From Flavobacterium chilense (GTDB lineage: Bacteria > Bacteroidota > Bacteroidia > Flavobacteriales > Flavobacteriaceae), in assembly GCF_001602525.1 (NCBI RefSeq), contig NZ_LSYT01000004.1, positions 248,001 to 312,000 of the forward strand: a stretch of DNA of 64,000 nt, read 5' to 3'. Position numbers and translations under genes: made by a program. This document shows positions 42,742 to 52,248 of the stretch, one piece after another (position 1 is the first letter of the stretch; each line of letters opens with the position of its first letter). The notes below the pieces were generated by a model. It was not told where the DNA came from. It searched no databases and saw only the letters and a program-made list of their open reading frames with translations.

Positions 42742-42782
42742 AAAAAAACGGCAGTTATAAACTCATAACTGCCGTTTTTTTA
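42742..42782. terminator. Bidirectional terminator
   Basis: AACGGCAGTTAT/ATAACTGCCGTT hairpin with A and T tracts, between the chitinase and the convergent 161-aa gene. Confidence 0.85.
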
Positions 42783-42799
42783 TTCTGCTAATTAGAAAA

Positions 42800-43285
42800 C
42801 TATTGAACTTTTGTCTTATCAAGTTCTCCTATAAAAGGAATAGATTCCAGAATTTCAGCTCTGATTATAGTCTGCAAATACACTTCTAACTGGATAAACT
42901 TAGCAGCATTTATAGCTCCAATTGCTTTCTTTGCTTTTCCATAAGTTTTGGAGTATAATTTTTCATAAGCAATATGATTTTTTAAAGTCCCTTTTGCCAG
43001 CTCATCTGCTTTGGCATCTGTAAGTGTAGCATAATTTGCTGCATAATCATTAATTAACTGAAACTTTGTTTGCCCAAGCGCTTTACGTTCTGTTTCATAA
43101 TCATCATAAACTTTGGTAAAAGCTACTGATTGCGTGTCAGATAAATTCATGTATTGTTTTACAAGATCACTTTTTGATTTTCCGTAAACACTTTGCAAAA
43201 CCTCAACATCTTCTTTAAAGGAAGACTGAGCATAAGAAGAAAATGTGGCAAGTGCCATAAAAAGAATAAGACTTAATTTTTTCAT
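42800..43285 (-). CDS. Secreted 161-aa helical protein
   Basis: Signal peptide MKKLSLILFMALATFSSYAQ, then a helical chain with LSDTQSVAFTKVYDDYETER, resembling short Spy/LTxxQ-like periplasmic proteins of Bacteroidota. The function is unknown; a stress chaperone is possible. Confidence 0.7.
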   Translation of the reverse strand: MKKLSLILFMALATFSSYAQSSFKEDVEVLQSVYGKSKSDLVKQYMNLSDTQSVAFTKVYDDYETERKALGQTKFQLINDYAANYATLTDAKADELAKGTLKNHIAYEKLYSKTYGKAKKAIGAINAAKFIQLEVYLQTIIRAEILESIPFIGELDKTKVQ

Positions 43286-43361
43286 AGTTTTAATTTTAAA
43301 TTTGTTTTTAAAAATTCACACACAGTATAAAATATATTCTTGTTCAAGCCATTTTACTATT

Positions 43362-43883
43362 TTATTTTTTAGTCTCATCTGTTTTTGGCGCTCTAATTTC
43401 TCCATCGTAAGAAATTGATGCTCTGTTATTACTAATAATCGAAAGTGTTGTGCCACCATCAAAAAAAATCGAGAACATTAGATTATAAACATCATCTTTC
43501 CCCCTTACAGACGTTTTTAAAGTATAACTATTTTTCTTTTTCTCTACTTTGATATCCTGAGGAATTCCTTCAAATTTAATTCCGCCATCACCCCCATAAG
43601 GTACATTAAATGCACGTCCAAAGAAGGGTAAATCACAAGTCGTTTTTTCCGGATTGAATTTTAAGAAATAAGTGTTATAATCTAAAATAATAAACCTTCC
43701 TCCTTGCGGAGTGACCTTTTGTGCTTCAAAATCAAATTTCTTAGCATCTATCAGCGCTTCAATTTCTTTTTGTTTCTGAAGTTCTCTTTCTGCTTTCAAT
43801 TCTTTTTTTGTTTTTTCCTGAGCAAAAACGGGAAAGTTTAAAAAACAACATAACACTAATAAAATGGATAGTTTAGTTTTCAT
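43362..43883 (-). CDS. Secreted DUF4251 protein
   Basis: 173 residues. Signal peptide to FPVFAQ, a charged helix (KKELKAERELQKQKEIEAL), then a beta-rich domain (FEAQKVTPQGGRF, FFGRAFNVPYGGDGGIKFEG) characteristic of DUF4251. The function of the family is not established. Confidence 0.85.
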   Translation of the reverse strand: MKTKLSILLVLCCFLNFPVFAQEKTKKELKAERELQKQKEIEALIDAKKFDFEAQKVTPQGGRFIILDYNTYFLKFNPEKTTCDLPFFGRAFNVPYGGDGGIKFEGIPQDIKVEKKKNSYTLKTSVRGKDDVYNLMFSIFFDGGTTLSIISNNRASISYDGEIRAPKTDETKK

Positions 43884-43917
43884 AAAATATGTATTTAATA
43901 GAGTTAAAGGTATTTTT

Positions 43918-44352
43918 CTATTTTTTAGTGAATCGCATCATTGCTATATCACCGGAAATAAAATTTAAGGTTTTGCCATTATCTGTAATATCGTATGAAG
44001 TTATTTTGGGCAAAGTGCTCATAAAAACCTGTTCTCCCTGCCCATTCATACACATCATTTTGGTCACCGCCATAGGCTGATTGAAATCAATTTTGTTTCC
44101 GGTTACGCTTAGTTTACCATTAAAGGAGTTACAACTGTTATTTCCTGAAACACGATTCTCTTTTAGATCAAAATTTATAGTTGGTTTTTTATTGGGATAT
44201 AAACCGTCAAAAGCAATTCTTGGGCCGGTTATATAATTGAGTTCCCATGTTCCTTCGAGTGTGGAAACTGAATTGTTTTTTGGAGCTTTAGAAGCATTAC
44301 ATGAAATAAAGATTACTCCCAGAAAAACTAAAATCAAAACTTTCTTTATCAT
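43918..44352 (-). CDS. META-domain (HslJ-like) lipoprotein
   Basis: 144 residues. The lipobox is FISCNAS. The META fold is seen in LEGTWELNYI, NSCNSFNGKLSVTGNKIDF and MAVTKMMC. HslJ relatives are linked to heat or antibiotic stress; the role here is open. Confidence 0.88.
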   Translation of the reverse strand: MIKKVLILVFLGVIFISCNASKAPKNNSVSTLEGTWELNYITGPRIAFDGLYPNKKPTINFDLKENRVSGNNSCNSFNGKLSVTGNKIDFNQPMAVTKMMCMNGQGEQVFMSTLPKITSYDITDNGKTLNFISGDIAMMRFTKK

Positions 44353-44561
44353 AATTTTAAAGATTAAATTAAAAATAAATGAACGCAGGTTTCCAAAATT
44401 TTCATTCAGGACTATACGAATTTACGCAATAATTTCGTGTTCTTTGCTTAAAATATCAATAAATTACAATCAATAGTTTTAGATTTATTTAACTTTTGGC
44501 ACCAATCAATGTCGGAATTTTATGTTAAATTTACTTAATCTTTAATTTAAAAGCCACATAT

Positions 44562-45089
44562 ATGAAAAAAATAATCGTCTCGTTTGCTATAATTACAGCC
44601 TTAATTATTGGCTGTAAGACTAATACAAAATCAAGTGATGCCAAAACATTAACTGTTGCCTTAGAGCCAAAAAGCAATAGTACAGTTACAGGAACAGCTA
44701 CTTTTACAGAAAAAAATGGTAAAGTAACTTTTGTTGCAAAAGTGAGCGGCTTACAACCTGGCGTTCATGCTATCCATATTCACGAAAAGGCAGATTGTAG
44801 TGCAGCTGATGGAAGTTCTGCTGGCGGACACTGGAATCCTACTTTTAAAAAGCATGGAAAATGGGGTGTTGCTGAATACCATAAAGGTGACATTGGAAAC
44901 TTTACTGCTGATGCAAAAGGAAACGGAACTATAACATTAACTACTGACGAATGGTGCATTGGCTGCGGTGATGCAACCAAAGATGTTTTAGGTAAAGGTT
45001 TAATTGTTCATCAGGGAGCAGATGATTTTACTACCCAGCCAACAGGAAATGCCGGAGGCCGAGTTGCCTGTGCAGGGATCATCAAATAA
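44562..45089 (+). CDS. sodC: Cu/Zn superoxide dismutase (lipoprotein)
   Basis: 175 residues. The lipobox LIIGC suggests attachment to the outer membrane. Metal ligands are HAIHIHEKADC, HWNPTFKKHG and LIVHQGADDF; the disulfide cysteines are also present. It converts superoxide to H2O2 and O2 in the periplasm. Confidence 0.92.
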   Translation: MKKIIVSFAIITALIIGCKTNTKSSDAKTLTVALEPKSNSTVTGTATFTEKNGKVTFVAKVSGLQPGVHAIHIHEKADCSAADGSSAGGHWNPTFKKHGKWGVAEYHKGDIGNFTADAKGNGTITLTTDEWCIGCGDATKDVLGKGLIVHQGADDFTTQPTGNAGGRVACAGIIK

Positions 45090-45097
45090 GAAAAAAC

Positions 45098-45142
45098 AAT
45101 AACCACTATTTTTCACAAAAATCTAGTGGTTATTTTATTTTT
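45098..45142 (+). terminator. Terminator of sodC
   Basis: AATAACCACTA/TAGTGGTTATT hairpin followed by TTATTTTT. Confidence 0.7.
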
Positions 45143-45169
45143 AATTCCTTCTAAAACAAGAAAAAGATA

Positions 45170-45177
45170 TAGCTTTG
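45170..45177 (+). promoter_or_regulatory. -7 box of the LETM1-like gene
   Basis: TAGCTTTG, 19 bp before the ATG. Confidence 0.5.
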
Positions 45178-45196
45178 CAGCTATAAATTTAATTCA

Positions 45197-46399
45197 ATGA
45201 TCAACCCATCAGCACACGGCTGGATAGATAAATTTTTTAGTGAACAAAAGTTTTCAGAAGCAATTCCTTTTGACACTACTGACTCGTTTTATTATAAAGT
45301 GAGAGAAACCGGATTCATCTACGGACACATCATTGCTATTGATTCTCAAATTCCCGTTCCGATAAAAGGCTGGTTTAAAACTGAAATTTCCAAAGTTGCC
45401 TTATTAAATACCTTATATCACGTTTTTTGTTTAGAAAGAAGAACCTTTGAACCAAACATTTTCATCAAAGAAGTTCTGAAGTTTTATAATGAAATGAACC
45501 CTGAAGGTTTTAATTTATTTAAAATATTACTTCCAAAAGATACTCCTTCCCTTTCGTTAGAAAATATTATAGATCAGCGCGTTCAGACGAATGATAGCAT
45601 TATTAGTAAAAACTTTTCACATTTGGTTACTAATGCTCTTTTGTTTATTGATGTTCTGGCTTTTAGACAGTATTTAGAAAAAGGAACGATTCCTGAAAAG
45701 TATTTAAAACGAATTGAAGAAACTGTTCTAGGTATCGTCGCTTTGGCTTTAAAAACAAAAACTGTAAAATCGCAGCATGACGATTTGTTAATCAAACTTT
45801 TTGAAGCTTCTATTCGATATTCAAAATTCTCGAAAGTAACTGTTGATACTTTAGAAACTTTACAATTGGATTATTTTAGCAATAAACTGGAACAATACTA
45901 TTTAATCGATATGGCCGGAATGGCTTTATGGAGTGATGGTGTTGTAGAAAACGAAGAAGCTTACTTTTTATATTCATTAGGTTCTATGATGGGCGTTTCT
46001 GATGATTTTGTAACCAATAGCATCAATACTACCAATACATTTATTACAACCCATAAAAAGAAAATTCCATATTTTAACTACTCGAATCCTGTAAAACATT
46101 TTTATGATCAAATGACTCACAGCGTTGTAAAATTGATCGTAAGAAATAAAAACAGACTGGTTAAGGAAATCATTCAGAGTAAAGAGTTAATGGTTTTACT
46201 GGCTTATTCTACAACCAGAGATCTGGATGCCAAAGAAAAGAAAAAAGTCAAAAAACAACTTTTGGATATCTGTAAAACAATTCCGTCACTTACTATATTT
46301 TTACTTCCGGGCGGAAGTTTGTTATTGCCTATTTTAATAAAGTTTATTCCAACTTTATTACCATCTGCATTTAACGAAAATCTTGATGAAAACGAATAA
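45197..46399 (+). CDS. LETM1-related biofilm-associated protein, TerB-like middle
   Basis: 400 residues. The middle has a TerB-like helical core with acidic patch (YYLIDMAGMALWSDGVVENEEAYFLY). The C-terminus holds KKKVKKQLLDICKTIPSLTIFLLPGG, as in LETM1-type membrane-associated helices. Homologues in flavobacteria are annotated LETM1-related and linked to biofilm formation. The biochemical role is unclear. Confidence 0.82.
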   Translation: MINPSAHGWIDKFFSEQKFSEAIPFDTTDSFYYKVRETGFIYGHIIAIDSQIPVPIKGWFKTEISKVALLNTLYHVFCLERRTFEPNIFIKEVLKFYNEMNPEGFNLFKILLPKDTPSLSLENIIDQRVQTNDSIISKNFSHLVTNALLFIDVLAFRQYLEKGTIPEKYLKRIEETVLGIVALALKTKTVKSQHDDLLIKLFEASIRYSKFSKVTVDTLETLQLDYFSNKLEQYYLIDMAGMALWSDGVVENEEAYFLYSLGSMMGVSDDFVTNSINTTNTFITTHKKKIPYFNYSNPVKHFYDQMTHSVVKLIVRNKNRLVKEIIQSKELMVLLAYSTTRDLDAKEKKKVKKQLLDICKTIPSLTIFLLPGGSLLLPILIKFIPTLLPSAFNENLDENE

Positions 46400-46429
46400 A
46401 AAAATCGCCCTTTTGAGGCGATTTTTTTA
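46398..46429. terminator. Bidirectional terminator
   Basis: AAAAATCGCC/GGCGATTTTT with a short loop between convergent genes. Confidence 0.88.
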
Positions 46430-46444
46430 TATAAAGTATAACTT

Positions 46445-47080
46445 CTATAAATCTAATTGGTAAACCTGATCTAATTCTTCATTAGAACTGATTGTTACAT
46501 TTAAATCAGTTACAAAACCTGAATTTAAGCCGTAAACCCATCCGTGAAGCATTAAATCCTGACCGTTTTTCCAGGCTCCCTGTACAATCGAAGTTTTAGC
46601 TAAGTTGTAAACCTGCTCTTTAGCATTGATTTCGACAAAAGCATTAAAACGCTCTGTTTCATCCTGGATTGAATTTAGGTATTTATCATGTAAACGGTAT
46701 TCATCTTTAATATGACGAAGCCAGTTGTCGATAATTCCAACAGACTGATTTCCCATAGCCGCTTTTACACCACCACAACCATAATGTCCGCAAACAATAA
46801 CGTGCTTAACTTTTAAAACGTTTACTGCATAATCCAGTACGCTCAACATATTCATATCAGAGTGAACGACCATGTTGGCAATATTTCTATGTACAAATAC
46901 TTCTCCCGGTTTTGCTCCAATGATTTCATTTGCAGGTACACGGCTGTCAGAACATCCAATCCATAATAATGGCGGAGATTGTCCTTTTGCTAAATCAGCA
47001 AAATAATTTGGATCTTTCGCCAAAGAATCTTCTACCCACTTTTTATTGTTCTCAAGTATTTGTTTATAAAACTCTCTCAT
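46445..47080 (-). CDS. Beta-class carbonic anhydrase
   Basis: 211 residues. Zn ligands are Cys of WIGCSDSRVPA, and His and Cys of CGHYGCGG; the Asp-Arg dyad is in SDSR. It interconverts CO2 and bicarbonate. It lies 109 bp downstream of a SulP transporter gene on the same strand, suggesting bicarbonate supply. Confidence 0.93.
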   Translation of the reverse strand: MREFYKQILENNKKWVEDSLAKDPNYFADLAKGQSPPLLWIGCSDSRVPANEIIGAKPGEVFVHRNIANMVVHSDMNMLSVLDYAVNVLKVKHVIVCGHYGCGGVKAAMGNQSVGIIDNWLRHIKDEYRLHDKYLNSIQDETERFNAFVEINAKEQVYNLAKTSIVQGAWKNGQDLMLHGWVYGLNSGFVTDLNVTISSNEELDQVYQLDL

Positions 47081-47188
47081 TTTTTTTTTGTTTTTTGATT
47101 TGCATTTCTACAGTTTAAGTGTACCAAAGTACTATAGTGTAAAGTTATCTATTTTAATACTCTTAAGCCTAAGAAATACATTAATTTA

Positions 47189-48844
47189 TTAATTTGTAAA
47201 ATTTTCTTTTGTTACCTCTTTCTCAACTAATGCTCTTTTTGCAACATCGTAGTAATGTTCGATTGAAACATGATTATTAATTTCAGGCGAATTTTCAAGC
47301 TCATAGGCTTCTTTAAATCCTTTAAGTTTTACTTTAATGTTTTCATCGATTGCACGTGTTTCCTTAAACTCACGGATTAAATCTAAAACATCATGAGCAA
47401 TATACTCTGTATCATGAGCATTGATGATTACTTTAGAATTTTCAGGAATATCATTCAGAGTTTGTTTGATAGCCGCTTTGTTGAGGAACGAAACTTCCTG
47501 TGCCAAATCGATATGAATAACATCTCCATCTTCGTATTCTTCTTTCTTGAAAACGTAAGCTCTTTTTAAGTTTCCTCTTAAGACAAAAATAATACTAATG
47601 ATGATTCCCAAAGCAACACCTTTTAGTAAATCTGTAGCAACTACAAATACTAAAGTGGCAATAAAAGGCACAAACTGGTATTTTCCTTTCTCCCAAAAAT
47701 GCTTGAAAGTTGCAGGTTTCGCCAATTTATATCCAACTAAAATTAAAACGGTAGCCAATGTTGCCAACGGAATTTTATTTAAAATTGTTGGAATTGCCAA
47801 AACACTTATCAGCAAAAGTATACCGTGAATAATAGCCGACATTTTTGATTTTGCTCCTGCATTATTATTAGCAGATGACCTCACTACAACAGATGTCATA
47901 GGCAATCCGCCCAGAAGCGAACTTACGATATTACCAATACCCTGTGCTTTAAGTTCGACATTGGTATTAGTATAACGTTTTTGAACATCCATACGGTCAG
48001 AGGCTTCAATACAAAGTAATGTTTCAATAGAAGCCACAATGGCAATTGTAATAGCAACTACCCAAACTTGCGGATTTGTAATAGCGGCAAAATTTGGTGT
48101 AATTAGAATTGATTTAAATTCATCAAAAGATTTTGGAACTGGCAAAGAAACCAAATGTTCTTTTGCAATTGCCAATGAGCTTCCTGTAGAAACAAATACT
48201 TCATTTAAAACCACTCCGGCAATTACGGCAACAAGTGCTCCGGGAACTAATTTTAATCTCTTTAAGAAAGAAACTTTTTCCCAGGAAATTAAGATCACGA
48301 ATGAGATAAGTGAAATAACAACCGCACCTAATTGTATATGATTTAAAACATTGAATAAAAATGAAAATGAATTGCTTCCGTCGTTTTGAACAAAAGCCTG
48401 ATCACCTTCAAAATCTGCATCATAACCAAAAGCATGAGGCAATTGTTTTAAAATAATTATAATACCGATACCTGCCAACATACCTTCGATTACATTGGTT
48501 GGAAAATAGTTTGATATACTTCCGGCTTTTAAAAATCCTAATGCTAATTGAATTAATCCAGCAATAAAAACAGACATTAAAAAAACATCGAAAGCACCAA
48601 GATCAGTAATTGCGGTTAAAATAATAGCCGTTAACCCAGCTGCAGGTCCGGAGACACTAATATGAGACTGACTTAAATAACCTACTACGATACCACCAAC
48701 AACACCCGCGATAATTCCGGAAAATAAAGGTGCTCCAGAAGCCATTGCAATACCTAAACACAATGGAAGAGCCACCAAAAAAACCACTAAACCTGAAGCA
48801 AAATCAGATTTAAGGTTGGCAAAAAGATTGATTTTTTTTGTCAT
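47189..48844 (-). CDS. SulP-family anion transporter with STAS domain
   Basis: 551 residues. About ten to twelve membrane segments begin at SDFASGLVVFLVALPLCLGIAM; the SulP signature is near VSGPAAGLTAIILTAI. A C-terminal STAS domain (IDLAQEVSFLNKAAIKQ) follows. Adjacent carbonic anhydrase points to bicarbonate transport, as for similar Bacteroidota pairs; sulfate cannot be excluded. Confidence 0.88.
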   Translation of the reverse strand: MTKKINLFANLKSDFASGLVVFLVALPLCLGIAMASGAPLFSGIIAGVVGGIVVGYLSQSHISVSGPAAGLTAIILTAITDLGAFDVFLMSVFIAGLIQLALGFLKAGSISNYFPTNVIEGMLAGIGIIIILKQLPHAFGYDADFEGDQAFVQNDGSNSFSFLFNVLNHIQLGAVVISLISFVILISWEKVSFLKRLKLVPGALVAVIAGVVLNEVFVSTGSSLAIAKEHLVSLPVPKSFDEFKSILITPNFAAITNPQVWVVAITIAIVASIETLLCIEASDRMDVQKRYTNTNVELKAQGIGNIVSSLLGGLPMTSVVVRSSANNNAGAKSKMSAIIHGILLLISVLAIPTILNKIPLATLATVLILVGYKLAKPATFKHFWEKGKYQFVPFIATLVFVVATDLLKGVALGIIISIIFVLRGNLKRAYVFKKEEYEDGDVIHIDLAQEVSFLNKAAIKQTLNDIPENSKVIINAHDTEYIAHDVLDLIREFKETRAIDENIKVKLKGFKEAYELENSPEINNHVSIEHYYDVAKRALVEKEVTKENFTN

Positions 48845-48927
48845 AATAATATAATACTAAAGAAATTATTCATTAAAGATTAACCATACTTATGTAAGCA
48901 CAGTTTAATTCAAAATAATCGGAAGTA

Positions 48928-49212
48928 TTATACCAGGTTGGGAGGTGGAGCAAAAATGCTCGGAGAAATATTGTCTAGTTTTACAATATTTTCAGACACT
49001 ATAGTCTTTTTTTCAATATAAACAGGCATTACAACTTCATGTTGAAATATTGCCGGATAAACAGCTGCCTTAAGTTCTTTATGAGAGTGCTCCTCTTCAG
49101 AAAAACTGAAGAACATAGACGTATCATTACTTTTCTTTAACACCGTAACAATAGTAGGTGTTGCCAGAAAAGCAATAAATATGAATAATAATATGCGAGC
49201 GACTAATTTCAT
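48928..49212 (-). CDS. Small secreted or membrane-anchored protein
   Basis: 94 residues from MKLVARILLFIFIAFLATP; an ATG at 49236 is less apt. One N-terminal hydrophobic segment, then a short His/Glu-rich part (SFSEEEHSHKEL) and a proline-rich end. No family recognised. It lies upstream of the SulP gene on the same strand. Confidence 0.55.
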   Translation of the reverse strand: MKLVARILLFIFIAFLATPTIVTVLKKSNDTSMFFSFSEEEHSHKELKAAVYPAIFQHEVVMPVYIEKKTIVSENIVKLDNISPSIFAPPPNLV

Positions 49213-49283
49213 TGTGGCAAAAATAGCGTTAAACAAATAAAATCAAAGCGGGAATACAAAATTTTTATAGAAATTTAACATTA

Positions 49284-49325
49284 ATAAAAAAGCAGAACAA
49301 TCAATTTAGATCATTCTGCTTTTTA
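49284..49325 (-). terminator. Terminator of dps
   Basis: AAAAAGCAGAA / TTCTGCTTTTT hairpin with T tract on the minus strand, 20 bp after the dps stop. Confidence 0.8.
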
Positions 49326-49345
49326 GTTCTTTAATTAACAATGAA

Positions 49346-49825
49346 TTACAACTCTTCTTCAAGCCATGCATTCATCATCCAGATTGTTTTTTCCTGTTCA
49401 GCAATGAAGTCACTCATCATAGAATTGGTACCTTCATCACCTATTTCATCTGATTGTTTCAATATTTCTCTTTCAATTTTTAATAAATCTGATAAAGAAT
49501 TTACAATTAAATGTACTGCTTTTTCATCGTTAGAAATATTTTTACCAACGGTTAATTTATTGTTTTTGATGTAATCATCAAAAGTATGTAACGGAGTTCC
49601 GCCAATAGTCAAAACTCTTTCGGCAATCATATCAATTTTCAATTGGGCATCTGTATATAATTCTTCAAATTTTACGTGTAAATCAAAGAAACGTTTTCCA
49701 CGGATATTCCAATGAATACCTCTTAAATTTTGATAATAAACCTGAAAATTTGAAAGCAAAACATTTAATTCTTTTACTAATAATTCTGACTCTTTAACGG
49801 GTAATCCTAAAATATTTGTTTTCAT
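49346..49825 (-). CDS. dps: Dps-family ferritin-like DNA-protection protein
   Basis: 159 residues from MKTNILGLPVKESELLV (alternative ATG three codons upstream). The ferroxidase ligands are in LRGIHWNIRGKRFFDLHVKFEELY. It binds iron and H2O2 and protects DNA. It is divergent from oxyR, a common arrangement for OxyR control. Confidence 0.92.
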   Translation of the reverse strand: MKTNILGLPVKESELLVKELNVLLSNFQVYYQNLRGIHWNIRGKRFFDLHVKFEELYTDAQLKIDMIAERVLTIGGTPLHTFDDYIKNNKLTVGKNISNDEKAVHLIVNSLSDLLKIEREILKQSDEIGDEGTNSMMSDFIAEQEKTIWMMNAWLEEEL

Positions 49826-49904
49826 AGTTATCATTTTTACACTAATTTACTACAAATTTAAAAGAAGTTCCACTAAATTTAGATAAAAAAAAATTATATT
49901 TTCT

Positions 49905-49912
49905 TATTTTTG
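49905..49912 (+). promoter_or_regulatory. -7 box of oxyR
   Basis: TATTTTTG, 20 bp before the ATG, in the dps-oxyR divergent gap. Confidence 0.55.
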
Positions 49913-49932
49913 CATCAAAAATTACTATCAAA

Positions 49933-50877
49933 ATGACTATAACTCAATTACAATATGTATTAGCCGTTGCAGAACATAAAAATTTTACGCTTGCCGCTGA
50001 AAAATGTTTCGTCACACAGCCTACTTTAAGTATGCAGATTCAAAAAATTGAAGAAGAACTTAATATTTTAATTTTTGACAGAAGCAAAAAACCGATCCAA
50101 CTTACTGATATTGGTCAGAAGATTGTAAATCAGGCTAAGAATATCGTAAACGAAGCCGACAGGATTAAAGATATAGTAGAACAGCAAAAAGGTTTTATTG
50201 GAGGTGAATTTCGCCTGGGAATTATCCCTACCATTATGCCAACGCTTTTACCCATGTTTTTAAACAACTTTATTAAAAAATACCCTAAGGTTAAACTTTT
50301 AATTGAAGAGCTAAATACAGATGAAATTATTCTAAAATTAAAAAATGGTCATCTTGACGCTGCAATTGCTGCAACTCCTCTTGAAGACGAAAAGATAAAA
50401 GAGATCGTTTTGTATTTTGAGCCTTTCGTGGCCTACATTCCGGAGCATCATGCCAGTTTTCAAAAAGAAGAAATTGAAGTATCTGACTTAAACTTAAACG
50501 AAATTTTACTTTTACAGGATGGACATTGTTTTAGAGACGGGATTTTAAACTTATGCAAAAACGGTACTGACATCGATCAGAATAATTTTCAGATTCAAAG
50601 CGGAAGTTTTGAAACCCTGATAAAATTAGCCGATGAAGGTTTGGGTACAACATTACTTCCGTACTTGCACACCTTAGACTTAAAAGAATCCGATAAACTG
50701 AAACTTCGAAATTTTAAGGAACCAAAACCTGCCCGTGAGGTAAGTTTAATTTACCCAAAGAGCGAATTAAAAATGCAAATCATTGATGCCATCAGATCTA
50801 CCATTGCCGGAGTTGTAAAAGGAGCAATCGTTTTTCAGAATGTTCAAATCATTAGTCCGCTACAAAAGAAACAATAA
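49933..50877 (+). CDS. oxyR: LysR-family peroxide sensor OxyR
   Basis: 314 residues. N-terminal LysR helix-turn-helix (KNFTLAAEKCFVTQPTLSMQ). The redox cysteines fit LLQDGHCFRDGILNLCKNG (C...8...C), the OxyR disulfide pair. It should activate peroxide-defence genes such as the divergent dps. Confidence 0.92.
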   Translation: MTITQLQYVLAVAEHKNFTLAAEKCFVTQPTLSMQIQKIEEELNILIFDRSKKPIQLTDIGQKIVNQAKNIVNEADRIKDIVEQQKGFIGGEFRLGIIPTIMPTLLPMFLNNFIKKYPKVKLLIEELNTDEIILKLKNGHLDAAIAATPLEDEKIKEIVLYFEPFVAYIPEHHASFQKEEIEVSDLNLNEILLLQDGHCFRDGILNLCKNGTDIDQNNFQIQSGSFETLIKLADEGLGTTLLPYLHTLDLKESDKLKLRNFKEPKPAREVSLIYPKSELKMQIIDAIRSTIAGVVKGAIVFQNVQIISPLQKKQ

Positions 50878-50908
50878 TAAAAAAGGAGCCAAATTGGCTC
50901 CTTTTTTT
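50878..50908. terminator. Bidirectional terminator
   Basis: AAAGGAGCC/GGCTCCTTT hairpin, 4-nt loop, between oxyR and the convergent 65-aa gene. Confidence 0.88.
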
Positions 50909-51104
50909 ATACTTTAATTAGTAGTAGACTTTGTTTTAATTCAGGTTTCTCAATAATAAAATTCAGTAACCATTCTTGCAATTGTTCCATTTCGTATGGT
51001 AACAGTGTTTTGATAGCTTTCTCTAATTCTTTACAGAAAAGTATCGGATCGAAACTTACTCTTTCAAGTATTGATTTCGTGTAATCAAACATCATTTTTG
51101 ACAT
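50907..51104 (-). CDS. Hypothetical 65-aa protein
   Basis: Helical small protein (SILERVSFDPILFCKELEKA, LPYEMEQLQEWLLNF). Followed by a terminator at its stop. Conserved-looking but unrecognised; no signal peptide. Confidence 0.6.
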   Translation of the reverse strand: MSKMMFDYTKSILERVSFDPILFCKELEKAIKTLLPYEMEQLQEWLLNFIIEKPELKQSLLLIKV

Positions 51105-51270
51105 AATAAAATAAGATTTTTGGGGGTTATCTATATTTTTAAACTCGCAACAAATTTAAACAAATAACATTCATGAGCACTCATTTTAACTTATTTTTTT
51201 AAAAACTTTAGCAGCGAATACGTTTTCTTAATAAACATAAATCAATATAGAATCATTCTAAACAATTCAT

Positions 51271-51936
51271 TTAAACCTTTTTAGAGGCTCGAAACATCTC
51301 TCTTTTTCCGGGAGGTCCGGCTAATTTTTCAACCGTAAATCCAACCTCAATCATGCTTCTTTTAACAACTCCGCGAGCAGCATATGTAACCAAAACTCCA
51401 TTTGGCTTTAAACTATTGTACATTTTTCGAAAAATTTCAGTACTCCACAACTCTGGTTGCACCCGATATCCGAAGGCATCAAAGTAAATCAAATCAAAAA
51501 TTTCAAAATCGTCAATTTCATCAAAAAATTGTTTTCTTTTAGTTAAGGAGAATTTGCTGCTAATTTCTATTTTCTTGTCCCATTCTGTTTTATGCATTTT
51601 TTGAAAAATCTTATCAAATTCCAATGCGTCCAGTTCTGCAACATAATTCATTGCCAAAACTTCATCAGCATTTACCGGGTATGCTTCTACTCCAACATAA
51701 TCTATCTGCTGTTGCTTTTGTTCCGATTCTAAAAAAGTAATAAAAGCATTTAAACCCGTTCCAAAACCAATTTCAAGAATAGAAACCGGATTATTATCAA
51801 ATAAAGACAAACCATTTTTTATAAATACATGTTTTGCTTCCTGAATTGCACCGTGTTTAGAATGGTAACTTTCATTCCATTCTTCTAAATGAATTGTGGT
51901 TGAACCATCTAGCGTTTTAATTATTTCTCTTTTCAC
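51271..51936 (-). CDS. mnmD: tRNA (mnm5s2U34) methyltransferase MnmD, stand-alone
   Basis: 221 residues. ESYHSKHGAIQEAKHVFIKNG and EIGFGTGLNAF (SAM site), then FDLIYFDAFGYRVQPELW, match the MnmD domain of MnmC. It methylates the wobble uridine of tRNAs for Lys, Glu, Gln. The oxidase domain of MnmC is absent, as in other single-domain MnmD enzymes. It acts on the same wobble position that anticodon nucleases often attack. Confidence 0.9.
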   Translation of the reverse strand: MKREIIKTLDGSTTIHLEEWNESYHSKHGAIQEAKHVFIKNGLSLFDNNPVSILEIGFGTGLNAFITFLESEQKQQQIDYVGVEAYPVNADEVLAMNYVAELDALEFDKIFQKMHKTEWDKKIEISSKFSLTKRKQFFDEIDDFEIFDLIYFDAFGYRVQPELWSTEIFRKMYNSLKPNGVLVTYAARGVVKRSMIEVGFTVEKLAGPPGKREMFRASKKV

Positions 51937-52248
51937 AATTTTCGAATTTTACAATAGATTTTTACCAATTCTGAGTCAAATTTATCAGTCAAATTTAGTC
52001 AAAACAAATGCGTAAAGCCTTAAAAAACGACAGTTTTTTCATAAATTCTTTATAAAACTTCGCTAAAATTTTAGGTTTATTATAAGATAAATAAATCTCA
52101 GTCAAATGCAGGAATTAATGCAGTTTTACCAAGTAAATTATATATTTTTCCGTAATTTTGCATTCAACAAAACCTATTCTTCATCAGATCATTACATTAG
52201 ATTTTCATCTGCTAAAGAATACAAATTAGATAAAAACTTTACATAATT
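51937..52248 (+). promoter_or_regulatory. ilvE upstream region with -7 box
   Basis: 312 bp without a gene. TAATTTTG at 52153-52160 fits TAnnTTTG and gives a leader of about 80 nt before ilvE. No riboswitch or attenuator hairpin is evident to me. Confidence 0.5.

Noticed and set aside
44562..45089. Link of sodC to the neighbouring META and DUF4251 genes as one operon
   Set aside because: They are on opposite strands and divergent; no shared transcript.
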